This document shows, one piece after another, positions 1-10,121 of a stretch of 64,000 nucleotides of DNA (position 1 is the first letter of the stretch; each line of letters opens with the position of its first letter). The position numbers were made by a program, and so were the translations under genes. The stretch comes from Bathynomus jamesi (taxonomy: Eukaryota; Arthropoda; Malacostraca; Isopoda; Cirolanidae): positions 310,001 through 374,000 of the forward strand of contig JAJOZX010000486.1 in NCBI GenBank assembly GCA_023014485.1, read 5' to 3'. Below the pieces are notes generated by a model. That model was given only the letters and a program-made list of their open reading frames with translations. It had not been told where the DNA came from and searched no databases.

Positions 1-1169
1 TTTCCCACTTTGCCTGTTATTCCCATGTCTTTAAATTTTATGTCCTATTATACCATGGTCACATTTATCGAAAGCTTTAGCAAAATCTGTGTATATAACA
101 TCGTAGTTGTCCATTGCCTTCCAATGCATCTAGGATATTGTTGTAGTGCTCTATTAGTTGTGATAGGCATGATCTACCTGATCGGAATCCATGCTGATTT
201 TCGTTGAATCTTTCCCGTGTCTCCAGGAAATCATAAATTTTCTGTCTAACTATTCTTTCAAATACTTTTGGTGAGGTGGGACGTCAATGACACTGGTCTA
301 TAGTTCTTTGCTTGAGATCTGTCCCTCCTTTATATATAGGGACAATGTTTGCTCTTTTCAAGATGCTCGGTATTTCCCCAGTGTCTAGGGATCTTCTCCC
401 TATCCATTAAAGGTTAGCTATTTCATTTTTACAGTTTTTAATCAATAATGCGTTCCAATTGTCCGGACCTGCAGCTGAATGTAGTTTCATTTGTTCTATA
501 GCTCTCGCTACATCTTCTGGTGTAAACTCAAAGTCTGTTATATACTCTCCTTGCAATTCCTCTTCAAAGAACGCATTTATGTCAGGTATCGCTTTGTCAC
601 TTTTTGGGGTACTGAAAACTGATTCATATTGAGCTCTCACTGTATCAGATATTTCTTTTGGATCATCGGTTAGTTCATTATTTCCCGTTCTTAAGGGCCC
701 AATAGTGGCGCGCATTTTTGTTTTCCTTTTTGCATAGCTATAGAAGTATTTTGGATTTTCCTTTATTGCTTCTACCGCCTTTTCCTCTTCCCTCTCTGTA
801 TGGTCCTTAATCAGGGCTTGTATTTCCCTATCGATACCCCTCCAGTTTTTCTTTTTATTATTTCCTGCCATTATCTCCGCAGTTTCCTAACTTCGCCTCC
901 ACTCTCTTTCTTTTGCGGAATAGTCTTCTCTTTTGCCTTTCTAGCCAGCTCCTCTTTCCTTTTGGCTGTGATTTCGGAGCATATTTTTCTAAAATTCTCA
1001 GCGTTTTTTCCTCCAAAGTTGTTAGCATTTCTTCCGTTGTTTTGTTCTCAAAAATTGTTCTCCATTCTATTTGGGTCATGTGCGATCTGATTGCTTCCCA
1101 ATTTATAGTCTTCGAGTTTAAGTTAAAGGCCCCGAATTTACTTCTTTCCACAATGTGTGTATTGTCTTC
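1..1169 (-). pseudogene. LINE-A ORF2: endonuclease C-terminus, linker and reverse transcriptase N-terminal half
   Basis: Positions 1169-858 encode a basic linker rich in K/R after the endonuclease. Positions 871-407 continue through a segment with a YAKRK motif and an RT box reading SAAGPDNWNALLIKNC. Positions 400-1 decode the next RT blocks (DTGEIPSILKRANIVPIYK, then NQHGFRSGRSC) up to the start of the DFAKAFD block, interrupted by an in-frame stop near 290 and a frameshift near 110. The catalytic YxDD box lies beyond the window edge. Known role of the family: target-primed reverse transcription. This copy is broken. Confidence 0.85.
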
Positions 1170-1171
1170 TA

Positions 1172-2562
1172 CAGTGCCCGCGAAAAGTATCCGATCACTC
1201 AAGAAAATACAATATTTTCCCTTGATATTCAGAGACACGTAATTCCTTTCTATTTGGTTCTAGCGACATCTGGTAACTTTGAGGTTGCTCGCTGATATGA
1301 GAGCTATCCAACGCATTCTCAAATTAGTGTTCTGGTAGCCTTCGTTGCGGGTGGCTGTGTCTCAAATTTGTCAGATTTCACTGTTTGTTTAAATTTCTTG
1401 ATATTTTTTTTTTTTTACAGAAAGTGGTGTAAATAAATTTATATATAATGTGTGCTAAAAAACAACTTAAGAGTGATTGTCGAGGTGCTATTGTTGCTTT
1501 GCATGCATGTGGGAAATCACAGAGACAGATAGCTAAGGAATTAAACATATCCCAAAGTACCGTTAATTTATGGTTTCACGGGCTAAGAACAATGGTGGCC
1601 TAACCACGCCAGTCCCTAAAAACGATCTGGCAGACCAGAAAAACAAATTCACGAACGAGACAAACTTATGAAACGTTTAGTATGAAAAACCCAACAATAA
1701 CTACAACTGCGAATAAATAAAATTTAATATGAATATTTGTTTATCTGGTGTTTCTGAACGAACTATCCAGGAGCGGCTCCAAAAAGAACTCGGATTACCA
1801 TCTCGCCATGCTGCTAAGAAACCGTTCATTAATGAAAAAATGCGTAAAAACGTGTCGCATTTTGTAAAAAATACATTCATTGGACTGTTGATGACTGGAA
1901 GAAGATTTTATTTAGCGATGAGTCGACATTTTTGACATTCAGAAGTTGTCCAAAAAAGGTTCGCCGGCCTATTGGCTCAAATAGGATGGACCCTAAATAC
2001 ACCCTAAAGACAATGAAACACCCTCCAAGTGTGATGGTTTGGGGTTGTTTCGGTTACTATGGGCGTGGAAACTTATATTTTCTTCCGAAGAACACAACTA
2101 TGAATGGTGCACGGTATTTAGCAATGCTACAGGATAAACTTCCAATGGCAATGGCAATCCAAAGGACAAAACATACATGCATGATGGTGCACCATGTCAC
2201 AGGGCCAAAATAGTGACAAAATGGATTACTGACAATAATTTGATATTTTGGATTGGCCTGGTAATAGTCCAGATCTCAATCCGATAGAAATCTGTGGCTA
2301 ATAATAAAAAATAAGGTTGAATGCCACGACACTGGCTCAGTCGAAAAATTACAAGAGGCCATCAAAAAGGTATGGTGCAAGGAAATATCAGTGGAAGTTT
2401 GTCAAAACTTGATTAAATCCATGCCAAAACGTCTAGAACAAGTCATCCAAACCAAAGGACAGATGACAAAATACTAATATAAGGTTAGTATACATTTAAA
2501 CATTGTTTTTTATGTAAAAAATACAAATTTCAAGGGTGATCGGATACTTTTCGCGGGCACTG
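1172..2562 (+). mobile_element. Tc1/mariner transposon, Tc1 copy 1
   Basis: Perfect 27-bp terminal inverted repeats beginning CAGTGCCCGCGAAAAGTATC lie at 1172 and end at 2562, flanked by TA duplications (1170-1171, 2563-2564). Length is 1391 bp. The element interrupts LINE-A. A near-identical 1392-bp copy sits at 24396-25787. Confidence 0.96.
1448..2477 (+). pseudogene. Tc1 transposase (DD34E), frameshifted
   Basis: Start codon at 1448, opening MCAKKQLKSDCRGAI; stop at 2475-2477. The N-terminal helix-turn-helix (KSQRQIAKELNISQSTV) is present. Frame breaks occur near 1600, 1690, 1850, 1930, 2170, 2240 and 2290. Tc1 core blocks are readable: SDEST, MVWGCFGYYGRGN, HDGAPCH and SPDLNPIE (the last two partly shifted). 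The better preserved copy at 24481-25509 shows the D-34-E spacing. It encodes a cut-and-paste transposase acting at TA sites; this copy cannot be functional as read. Confidence 0.92.
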
Positions 2563-2564
2563 TA

Positions 2565-3420
2565 ATGCTGCCATCATATTTGTTGATATCTCGATTAAGT
2601 TGTGGTCTGAGATAATGGTTGGGGTTATTTTTATATCAGCAATCAAGTTCGTGTTATTCGTGAATACCAGATCCAGGCAGTTATTTTTTCTGGTATTTTC
2701 TGTTATCTCCTGTGTCAGCATAAACTCGTTTGTGAGAGCCATCAACATTTTTGCTTGTTCCTGATCTTCTCTTCTGCCCCCCTTGTCCTGGTGAATATAT
2801 ATATTCCTATTCACCTTTTTGTATTTTATAAATGGGAAGTTAGTCTCCGCAGATCATTATATTGGGGGATGGAGGGTTTATGGCCTTTATTAGCTTTCTA
2901 ATGTCATCAATGGCCTCCGAGAATTTTTTGGTTGGGGTGCTTGGAGGTCTATAGATGACTATTACTATCAAGTTTAGTTTTTCTATTTTCACTGCTAGGA
3001 GTTCCACATAGCTGTTTGATTTACTTATTATCGTCTCTGTCATATGACCTTCCTATACATATATAGCACAGCCACCTTTCCATCTCGTCGTTCTATCCGC
3101 TCTTAGTAAGTTGAAGCCCTCTATATTTATCTCTTTCTTATCAATACAATGTTCGCAGTTTTCACAATTTCCTTGGCAATCTTTAAGATGAGTTTCTGTG
3201 AGGCATGCGATGTCCGCCCTTGTTTCGTCCATAAATCCTTTCAGGTACGAAACCTTATTGAGTGATTTTGTTTGGTCTTATTCCTTGAATATTAGCCAGG
3301 ACAATTTTTATGTTCTCTGTTTTTCGTTGCCCCTTGTGCACTTCAAGTTCGTTTTCCTTCGATATCGCTTGATTCGTTGCTCTATGATCCTCCGAAAGAG
3401 ATCCGTTTCCTCCTACTTGT
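2565..3420 (-). pseudogene. LINE-A ORF2: apurinic-like endonuclease N-terminal part
   Basis: Minus-strand translation gives ANIQGI at the start (about 3410), LTETHL (about 3210), KGGCAIYV, then VIYRPPS and ICGD (3043-2840) and IISDHNLIEI (about 2610). These are the ordered landmarks of the exonuclease-endonuclease-phosphatase fold used by LINEs to nick target DNA, including the SDH catalytic triad region. At least three frame breaks are present (near 3260, 3060 and 2830). Tc1 copy 1 interrupts the reading frame at 2563, just after the SDH block. Confidence 0.85.
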
Positions 3421-3886
3421 ATTGGTAGCTTCTTGCCCGGTAGCGATTTGGCTCGGGGGTTTCCAGCTGTGTCAACTGCATGTGGATGACATTTAGCATT
3501 CGTAAGGTGTCTGAGATATTGAAAAAATTTTCTTGTTCGCTTATTGTGTTCCGATTGTTGTTCCTATTATTATTTTTATTCCTATTGTCATTTAAACTTT
3601 TTCCTTTGTTCGTTGAGTCCGTCGGGAGATGTTGATAGTAGCATTTATTCCCGAATTTGCAGGTTCCGTATTTTGCGTAAGTTCTGCAAATGTCCGGGTG
3701 GTAGAATTTACATACGTCTCCAAATTTACAACGACCATTATTATAGAAGAAATTGCATATTGGGGGATGTTCATATATACATTGTCCTCTTTTAAATCTG
3801 CAATTTTCTTTTATATAATACCTGCATATAATTCCTTCCCCATATTTACTCTTGGCTTTTGTTTTTCCCTCCTTATTGGGGGACAT
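3413..3886 (-). CDS. LINE-A ORF1 protein with three CCCH zinc fingers
   Basis: An intact 157-residue ORF lies directly upstream of the LINE-A endonuclease on the same strand, the position expected of ORF1. Three fingers lie in series over roughly residues 20-85: one C-x7-C-x6-C-x3-H, then two C-x8-C-x5-C-x3-H. The latter is the spacing of RNA-binding TTP/muscleblind-type fingers. An Asn/Arg-rich low-complexity segment and a short C-terminal tail follow. Most LINE ORF1 proteins use CCHC knuckles or RRM plus coiled coil instead, so RNA chaperoning by CCCH fingers is inferred. A cellular CCCH gene is the alternative, but the context argues against it. Confidence 0.8.
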   Translation of the reverse strand: MSPNKEGKTKAKSKYGEGIICRYYIKENCRFKRGQCIYEHPPICNFFYNNGRCKFGDVCKFYHPDICRTYAKYGTCKFGNKCYYQHLPTDSTNKGKSLNDNRNKNNNRNNNRNTISEQENFFNISDTLRMLNVIHMQLTQLETPEPNRYRARSYQYK

Positions 3887-4117
3887 TTGCAGTTAACACA
3901 ACAGATGGACCAGCTTGTAGGCTCAATACTTGGATCTACCTAAGTAAATCATGTAGAACCGTGTTCTACTGCTCTTTAAGCACTTCCTAGTAATTTAAAT
4001 TATGCAGTTAGTACAGATAAACTAGCAGTAACCACCATTTTCAGTACAAAACCTTAAATTTAAGTAGCTTTGTTGTATTACTTCCCTTAATACAAGTGTA
4101 CAGTACTTAGCTATATA

Positions 4118-4267
4118 CAATAATGAATTCCTGAGTTTTTAAGCATGTGAATTATTGGCTATAAGTTCATATTCTTTTTTTAATATGTGTTGTTTATGTA
4201 AATTCGTATGTAAACTTATATATAGCTAATAACTCTATGTTTACACTGACTCAGGAATTTATTATTG
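4118..4267. mobile_element. MITE with TA target duplication
   Basis: A 150-bp segment with inverted ends CAATAATGAATTCCTGAGT and, as reverse complement at the right end, CAATAATAAATTCCTGAGT (one mismatch), flanked by TA on both sides. No coding capacity. The TA duplication suggests a Tc1/mariner-type non-autonomous element. The rest of 3944-4337 holds nothing else I recognise. Confidence 0.75.
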
Positions 4268-4337
4268 TACTCAGGCTTTAAGTCTGATTGTCTTCAACAC
4301 TCCATGGCCTCACAGCCATAAATTGGCAATTTATTAT

Positions 4338-4982
4338 TCAGCTTGATACAGGTCTGTAGTTACTTAGGCTTTTTTTAAAATACTCCTCAATTTTAGATAA
4401 ACAATCATTTGATAACTTGTACTGTCTCCCCATTTTCCAAGTAACTGTAGGTGGTTCAATTGAACACAAAACATGTTGGAATGGAATCCAGCAAACGTCC
4501 TCTTGTTCAGGCCATTTAAAAGGATTCTTTTTCATGAAATTTACTAATAGATCCTTCTCAGTATCACACACTTCAACTTTGTTTCCAACAAACCAGTCAC
4601 CTTCATAGAAACAGGCCACATATGTACCAGGTTTATATTGGTAAGCCACATTTTCTTGTGTAGCATTGAGGAAGGAAAGTTGTACGTTAAAGAAATTTTC
4701 ATCACTAGAAATTTTGTACAGTTTAATGCCTGTTGATGAAGGTCTAAAGCAGTGATATGAACGGGTTCCTGGGATTGTCTTAATTAAGGAATACCTTTTT
4801 TCTAACTCAAATAAATTAGCATTTTCCTCAATTCTAGCTGAATCAATGTACAGAAATTGTATACCATTAATATTAGATTTGCACCAATCGAACATCTCTT
4901 TTGGATTGGTGATGTGACCTTTACTTGTTGCTTGTAGACTTGCCCGGGCAACTAACCTTTTGACGGTGCCACCAACACCATC
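4338..4982 (-). pseudogene. DFSENY copy 1, third catalytic Asp and C-terminal domain
   Basis: Resumes after the hAT MITE (4988-5383) with DGVGGTVKRLVARASLQ. The Asp codon at 4980-4982 overlaps the MITE target duplication. The C-terminus contains PGTYVACFYEGDWFVG, LLVNFMKKNPFKWPEQEDVCW and VLCSIEPPT, a small beta-rich module also present in copy 2 and, more weakly, at 30181-30396. The frame runs to a stop at 4338. No other damage is visible in this segment. Confidence 0.75.
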
Positions 4983-4987
4983 ATAGG

Positions 4988-5383
4988 CATGGGCGCCCGC
5001 AGGATTTTTTCCAAGGGGGGGCAAAATTTAATGTATTAATAGGTAGGGACCGGAGCAAGCAAAAAACTTTTGACCCCTTAGGAACCAGCAGGTTAATTCT
5101 AAGCAAGTTTAGTGTTGCATTTTCTGTAATGGAAAATGCAAATATATATTGTATATACATACAATGCACATGATAATTTTAAGGGGGGACTTCTGAACAA
5201 ATAAAAAGGTAGCAACCTTTTATCATGCACACAAATAAATTTTTTCACCCTTTAGGAGGCAGTTGGATACTTTTCAGCAAGTTTAGGATATAAATATTTT
5301 CTTAGAAAATATTTAATATATTTTCTTGGCATTTCCAAGGGGGGGCAAGCGCCCCCCCTTGCCCCTACCTGCGGGCGCCCATG
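4988..5383. mobile_element. hAT-type MITE inserted in DFSENY copy 1
   Basis: A 396-bp element with perfect 16-bp inverted termini CATGGGCGCCCGCAGG and an 8-bp target duplication ATCATAGG (4980-4987, 5384-5391). Subterminal G7/C7 tracts occur at both ends. No coding capacity. The 8-bp duplication assigns it to the hAT group. Confidence 0.93.
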
Positions 5384-5389
5384 ATCATA

Positions 5390-5671
5390 GGGGCTCTTTC
5401 CGTGAGAGGTGGCAAAAAAGTTCCATTCACATGTTAGTTGGAAATCTTTTTCATGTAACACTGAATTAATGATGTTTTTATAGTTTTTATATTGACTTGC
5501 TGCGCCATCGCTAAAGTAACAAATATGTTAGGGGCTCTTTCCGTGAGAGGTGGCAAAAAAGTTCCATTCACATGTTAGTTGGAAATCTTTTTCATGTAAC
5601 ACTGAATTAATGATGTTTTTATAGTTTTTATATTGACTTGCTGCGCCATCGCTAAAGTAACAAATATGTTT
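5390..5671. repeat. 141-bp tandem duplication within the DFSENY core
   Basis: Positions 5390-5530 and 5531-5671 are essentially identical 141-bp units (47 codons) covering the SDG-to-ATSHGK coding block. The length is a multiple of three, but the junction creates a TAA stop on the coding strand. Confidence 0.93.
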
Positions 5672-6089
5672 TAGTTTAGGATTCTGACTTTTAAGTAATT
5701 TCAAGGCTTCACATAAAAAAGAATGAACTGCAGTTGTGTTGTGTGTAAGTGAATCTGATATTACACAAAAATTTGTAACTTTTAGTTCACTATCAACTTT
5801 TTGATAGCAGATTACCGGATGCAAGGTAGCCCGGGTATTGTCCCAGTGATGCCCTTGTACGGCATCCTGAATTATAAAACTATAGTTTTCAGAGAAGTCA
5901 ACAAGCACTAATGCTGTAGAATCATTGAGGTTTTCTTTACAGTCAGACAAATATTTTGATTGGACTTTTGCTATGAAATGGTGTACTTTCAACTTTTTTG
6001 CACTTTCACATATGTCTTCTACTACATTCGAAACACTTTTTGTCATTGTGACCAGTTGGGTATGGTCTGTATGAAGCCACTGCTTAAAG
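5392..6089 (-). pseudogene. DFSENY copy 1, RNase H-like catalytic core
   Basis: From the MITE site, minus translation runs through HHFIAKVQSKYL, then ALVLVDFSENYSFIIQD (Asp codon 5897-5899), VISDSLTHNTTAVHSF, ICYFSDGAASQYKN (Asp codon 5648-5650) and EWNFFATSHGKSP. A hydrophobic strand ending in Asp, a later strand ending in SDG, and a third Asp after the ATSHGK block (4980-4982) look like an RNase H-fold DDD site with 82 and 40 intervening residues, identical to copy 2. Positions 5390-5530 are a tandem duplicate of 5531-5671 and introduce a stop. Confidence 0.75.
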
Positions 6090-6270
6090 CAGTGATGCAC
6101 AAACCCTGGTCCACGGGCCAAATGTGTCCCCCACGGGTCTTTTCAATTCAATGAAAAAGTTAGAATATAAAAGTGACCCAATTTATGACTTAGATGGAAA
6201 GTAAGTAGGCTAATACATTTAGTTATTTTCTTCGCTTGGCCCTCACATCAAAAAAGTTTGTGCACCACTG
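6090..6270. mobile_element. hAT-type MITE (181 bp)
   Basis: Termini CAGTGATGCACAAAC and GTTTGTGCACCACTG, inverted with one mismatch, plus 8-bp target duplication GCTTAAAG (6082-6089, 6271-6278). Non-coding. Confidence 0.93.
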
Positions 6271-6708
6271 GCTTAAAGGAAACCTCATCTATGTCATAAT
6301 CATTGTTTTCAAAAATGGTAAGAAGCCAATCCCATAATTCATTTAAACCAGGACATGTTTTGCAGTTATTAATCATGCAGTTTCTGGTTTCAGTGTTGCA
6401 GACTATTTTCCCCAGTAACTCTCTTAATTCTACTTTGACGGGGAGTGATTCACATAAAAATTTAAAGTTCTGGTGTATTTCACAAATGCATACATTGTGT
6501 GATCCTTTACTCCCCACACCCATACACCATTTTGGTCTCAGTTCAAAAAACTTTGATTTGGAGATTTTGTCATTTGGATATTTATTTTTGTAAAGCGTAT
6601 ATAATTCTCTGATATTTGTCAACAACAGTATTTTCTGCTTGTGAACCTTCCCTTGTGGTGTTTTTATTGATTTGTAGTCTTTTTTACTGGGCATTCTCTA
6701 GTATATTC
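6271..6708 (-). pseudogene. DFSENY copy 1, Cys/His ribbon region
   Basis: Continues across gypsy-1 with NEYTRMPSKKDYKSI, then KISKSKFFELRPKWC, SHNVCICEIHQNFK and MINNCKTCPGL. Copy 2 has the same landmarks (FAALRPKWC, THSFCICTYHQN, CMLHQCRECPG), so the Cys and His positions C, C-x-C, H, C and C-x2-C are conserved and probably bind zinc. The segment stops at the 181-bp hAT MITE (6090-6270). Excision leaving one GCTTAAAG restores SFKQWLHTDHTQ in frame. Confidence 0.75.
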
Positions 6709-6712
6709 ATTG

Positions 6713-7176
6713 TGTAGTGAATACTCTTATTTTAGTTTCAAGATAAATGTTAATTTTACCGTCTTGAATTTCGGAATAGTTATAAATTCATTTTAAATTA
6801 GTTACCCATCATAATTCAATTGTGAACCACATTAATACTAATTTTATGTATATTGTATTATTTTATTGTATGTAAACATAATTAATTATATATCACAATT
6901 GTCAGTTAATTATTTATATTCAAATATTTATTTTAATCTAATACCATGTCCATTTTACAAATAAACAATAGAAAACCAAGGGTTATATTTTCCACCTTTG
7001 GTACTGTCGCAGTTTCGCCTAACGGACTCAATACGGCTAGTGAGATAATCACTGGTTGGCACTTAACTAGCGGCAGTGCTTATGGCTACATCATCCAGGT
7101 TAACCTATACCGGATAGATGCGCTACGGTCCCAAGCCGTAGCTTGCCTAGGCCGACGACGACGACGTAAACCAACA
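6713..7176 (+). repeat. Gypsy-1 5' LTR
   Basis: 464 bp, TG...CA ends, same length and apparently the same sequence as 11270-11733. The first half is AT-rich. The 3' part ends in a (GAC)n-like stretch just before CCAACA. Confidence 0.95.
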
Positions 7177-7178
7177 AT

Positions 7179-7196
7179 TGGTGACCCCGGAGCTGG
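7179..7196 (+). other. Gypsy-1 primer binding site
   Basis: TGGTGACCCCGGAGCTGG starts two bases after the LTR. The TGGTGACC start is the kind reported for tRNA-Trp-primed CsRn1-group elements; the tRNA assignment is from memory and not verified. Confidence 0.7.
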
Positions 7197-7216
7197 ATTA
7201 CCCCTTTTACCCGAAC

Positions 7217-7375
7217 GACTAGGACTAGACTGTAATGTCGTTCGTGCCCATCACCCCCTTCACCCGAGCGACTAGGACTAGACTGTAACGTCGTTCGTGC
7301 CCATCACCCCCTTCACCCGAGCGACTAGGATCAGACTGTAATGTCGCTCGTGCCCTCTGCCCCTCACCCCTGCCC
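7217..7375 (+). repeat. Leader minisatellite of gypsy-1 (three 53-bp units)
   Basis: Units beginning GACTAGGACTAGACTGTAA start at 7217, 7270 and 7323 (period 53). The third is diverged. They sit in the untranslated leader between primer site and gag. Confidence 0.88.
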
Positions 7376-7463
7376 GTGCGCTCTGTGCCTGCGCTCGTCT
7401 CAACCTCCACTCCTTCGTTGGGAACTTGTCGTCTTGCTTGTACGTTAGCAAGCATAGGAGAAG

Positions 7464-8228
7464 ATGCCTGACGACGCTGGTGCCATCTCCCACTTGAGCG
7501 TAAAGCTCCCTGTCTTCTGGCCGGGTGATCCATTTCTTTGGTTCCACCAAGTGGAATCACAATTCAACTTGGGAAGGATCACCGCTAGCAGGACAAAATA
7601 CGATCATGTTTTGTCCTCTCTACCAGCGAGCATCATCTCTGAAGTCCGTGACGTCATCGTATCTACTTCCACGAGTGAGGACCCGTACACCGATCTGAAG
7701 TCTGCCATCCTGTGCCGCACCACTGTCTCCGAGCGTGAGAAACTACATCAGTTAATCTCAAAAGAAGAACTTGGAGACCGTAAGCCCACTCAACTGCTGA
7801 GGGCTATGCAGTGCGCTCTAGGCGAACGCGCACAAACCTTCGATAAGGACATCTTTAGACAGTTGTTCTTGCAGAAACTTCCTCCATCAGCTCAGCGTGT
7901 CTTGGCCACTATGGATCCTGCTACTCCAGTTGATAAACTAGCAGAAACTGCCGACAAAGTAGTGGAGATTGACACAGCTCCGGTCAACAATGTGAACACA
8001 CAATCGGACCTGGAGTTGAAAGTGAAAGAGTTAAGTCAACAACTCAACCACGTTTGTTCTCTGCTACAAAATCAACGGCAAAGAAGCCATTCTCGGTCAA
8101 GATTTACGAGGAGGCATCGTTCGAGTTCCAGGAAGATCTGCTTCTACCACTCGAAATTTGGAAAGAAGGCTAGGAAGTGCATCTCCCCTTGCAATTTTTC
8201 GTCGGAAAACCCCAGCAGCGAGTCCTAA
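7464..8228 (+). CDS. gag: Gypsy-1 Gag
   Basis: 254 residues from ATG 7464. The first two thirds carry the capsid-like block KLPVFWPGDPFLWFHQVESQ and later LLRAMQCALGERAQTFD. A glutamine-rich coiled segment follows near residues 180-205, then an Arg/Ser-rich stretch. A zinc knuckle of the form C-x2-H-x9-C-x3-C (CFYHSKFGKKARKCISPC) is the CHCC variant I associate with CsRn1-group elements, not the usual CCHC. The ORF appears intact. Protease follows in an overlapping frame. Confidence 0.88.
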   Translation: MPDDAGAISHLSVKLPVFWPGDPFLWFHQVESQFNLGRITASRTKYDHVLSSLPASIISEVRDVIVSTSTSEDPYTDLKSAILCRTTVSEREKLHQLISKEELGDRKPTQLLRAMQCALGERAQTFDKDIFRQLFLQKLPPSAQRVLATMDPATPVDKLAETADKVVEIDTAPVNNVNTQSDLELKVKELSQQLNHVCSLLQNQRQRSHSRSRFTRRHRSSSRKICFYHSKFGKKARKCISPCNFSSENPSSES

Positions 8229-8494
8229 TGGCGTCTAGTACTCGCACTGCCAACCTGTTATTCATAAAGGACAGGAACTCTGGTGTCAATTTCTTGGTTG
8301 ATACCGGAGCGTCAGTCAGTGTATTCCCTCAAAAATCTGGTCATACGCACTCGGAATCTCCGCCTCTATACGCTGCTAACGGTTCACGCATACCCACGTA
8401 CGGTACTCAGTCGCGTGAACTAAACTTGGGCCTTCACCGATCCTTCAAGTGGATTTTCATCTGTGCTCAAGTGCAGCATCCCAATCGGCGCTGA
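8177..8494 (+). pseudogene. Gypsy-1 aspartic protease
   Basis: Retropepsin core NFLVDTGASVSVFP lies at about 8287-8328, overlapping the end of gag in another frame as expected for a Pol frameshift. A one-base slip near 8465 moves the flap and C-terminal region (IGADFLQHFKLLVD) to the next frame. It would process Gag-Pol; as read it is not translated in one frame. Confidence 0.85.
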
Positions 8495-9965
8495 CTTCCT
8501 CCAGCATTTCAAACTCCTGGTGGATCTTGACAAGCGACGCTTATGCGACCAGGCCACACTGCTTTCTGTTCTTGTCAAACAGGTTGCCCTTCCGGACGCC
8601 TCGAACTCTGCACTTTCCCTCGTTCCCCCTAATTCCATGTACCAGTGCCTTTTCCAGCGATATCCAGGAATTCTTCAACCGATGCAGATGGGTGATACCA
8701 TTAAGCACACCATTACCCATCACATTACAACAAAAGGTCCCCCTGTGTTTGCAAAACCCAGACGTCTTGCCCCGGACAAACTGAAAGCTGCCAAATCGGA
8801 ATTCCAGCTTATGCTGGATCTTGGATAATAAGACCTTCCAAAAGCAGTTGGTCCTCTCCCCTACACCTGGTCCAGAAGAAGTCAGGAGACTGGAGACCAT
8901 GTGGGGATTACCGATTTTTGAATTCGACAACCATCCCGGACCGATATCCGGTACCAAATGTCCAAGACTTTACTTCTCTTCTCCACGGCAAATCTATCTT
9001 CAGTAAAATAGATCTCGTTAAGGCTTTCCACCACATTCCCGTAGAGCCTTCGGATATTCCCAAGACTGCAGTTTGTACACCATTTGGTTATTCGAATTTG
9101 TGAAGATGCCGTTCGGGCTACGGAATGCTGCGCAAACCTTTCAGAGGTTTATAGATGAGGTCACCAGAGGCTTAGACTTTGTTTATGCCTACATCGATGA
9201 TTTGCTTGTGGCCAGCTCAACGGAAGAGGAACATAAGGAACATCTTTCACTCCTCTTTCAACGTTTAGAACAATACGGTGTTACTATTAATGCATCTAAG
9301 TGTGTGTTGCACAGCCAACCTTGGAATTTCTTGGTCACACGGTTTCGCAGCACGGAATTACCCCCCTTCAGGACAAGTGTGAAGTGATAAAAAATTACCC
9401 AATGCCAAATAATCAGCGTGAGTTACGTCGGTTTCTAGGTTTGGTAAATTATTACCACAAGTTCATTAAAAACTGTGCCAGTGTTCTTGCTTCTCTACAC
9501 GCTATGATCACACACAAACGCAAGGTAACGAAATTGGTATGGTGTAGCGATAGTTTACAGGCGTTCGACAATGCCAAAAATGCTATCAATAGTGCATTGT
9601 CTCTGTCATTTCCTATCAGTGATGCCCCCCTAACTCTGACGGTCGATGCCTCAGATGTTGCGATCGGTGGGGTGTTGGAACAAACCATTAACGGTCAACA
9701 AGCACCCATCGCGTTTTACTCGAAAAAGCTGCAGCCAGCCCAAATGCGTTATAGTGCTTTCGGACGTGAACTTCTTGCTATTTACTTAAACTTGAAGCAT
9801 TTTCAACATTTCCTTGAAGGCCGAGAGTTTTGTGTTTTTACCGACCACAAACCTTTGGTCACTGTCTTCAATAAAAACAGCTGTAACCACTCTCCAGAGT
9901 CATCAGGCAACTCGATTATATCTCGCAATTTACCACAGATATCCGCCACATCAAAGGTGTCTTGA
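8463..9965 (+). pseudogene. pol: Gypsy-1 reverse transcriptase and RNase H
   Basis: RT blocks in order: [40 protein letters not shown] (about 8997-9041), MPFGLRNAAQTFQRF (about 9106-9150) and YIDDLL (about 9190). RNase H follows: LTVDASDVAIGGVL, FGRELLAIY and FTDHKPLV. Frame breaks lie near 8826, 9080, 9345 and 9885, each a single-base slip. All catalytic acidic residues I can see are present. Confidence 0.9.
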
Positions 9966-10121
9966 ACACTCCAGCGGATGCACTTTCAAGAATAGAGATT
10001 ACTTCTGTTACCCTCGGCTCTACACTGTGGAATGCTATTGCACAGGATCAAGATAAGGATACGGAACTACAAGACCTGCTCAGAGAAGACTCCACTCACT
10101 CACTTTCCCTCAAGAAAATGA

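Larger units (their letters stand above)
1..3943 (-). mobile_element. LINE-A, non-LTR retrotransposon (CR1/L2/Jockey-like), split by Tc1
   Basis: Read on the minus strand the order is a CCCH-finger ORF1 (3886-3413), an APE-type endonuclease (about 3410 to 2565, resuming at 1169) and reverse transcriptase (about 560 to 1, running off the window start). Tc1 copy 1 (1172-2562) interrupts the endonuclease-RT linker at a TA. ORF2 has several frameshifts and stops, so the copy is dead. The RT box containing QHGFR and the YRPPS and SDH endonuclease motifs place it broadly in the CR1/L2/Jockey assemblage; the exact clade is uncertain. The 5' end lies near 3.9 kb, with no clear boundary. Confidence 0.85.

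Noticed and set aside
6946..7275. Repeated 81-109-codon open frame in both gypsy-1 LTRs
   Set aside because: It is duplicated only because the LTRs are duplicated. It runs across the LTR end and primer site in one copy. No domain; unlikely to be a gene.
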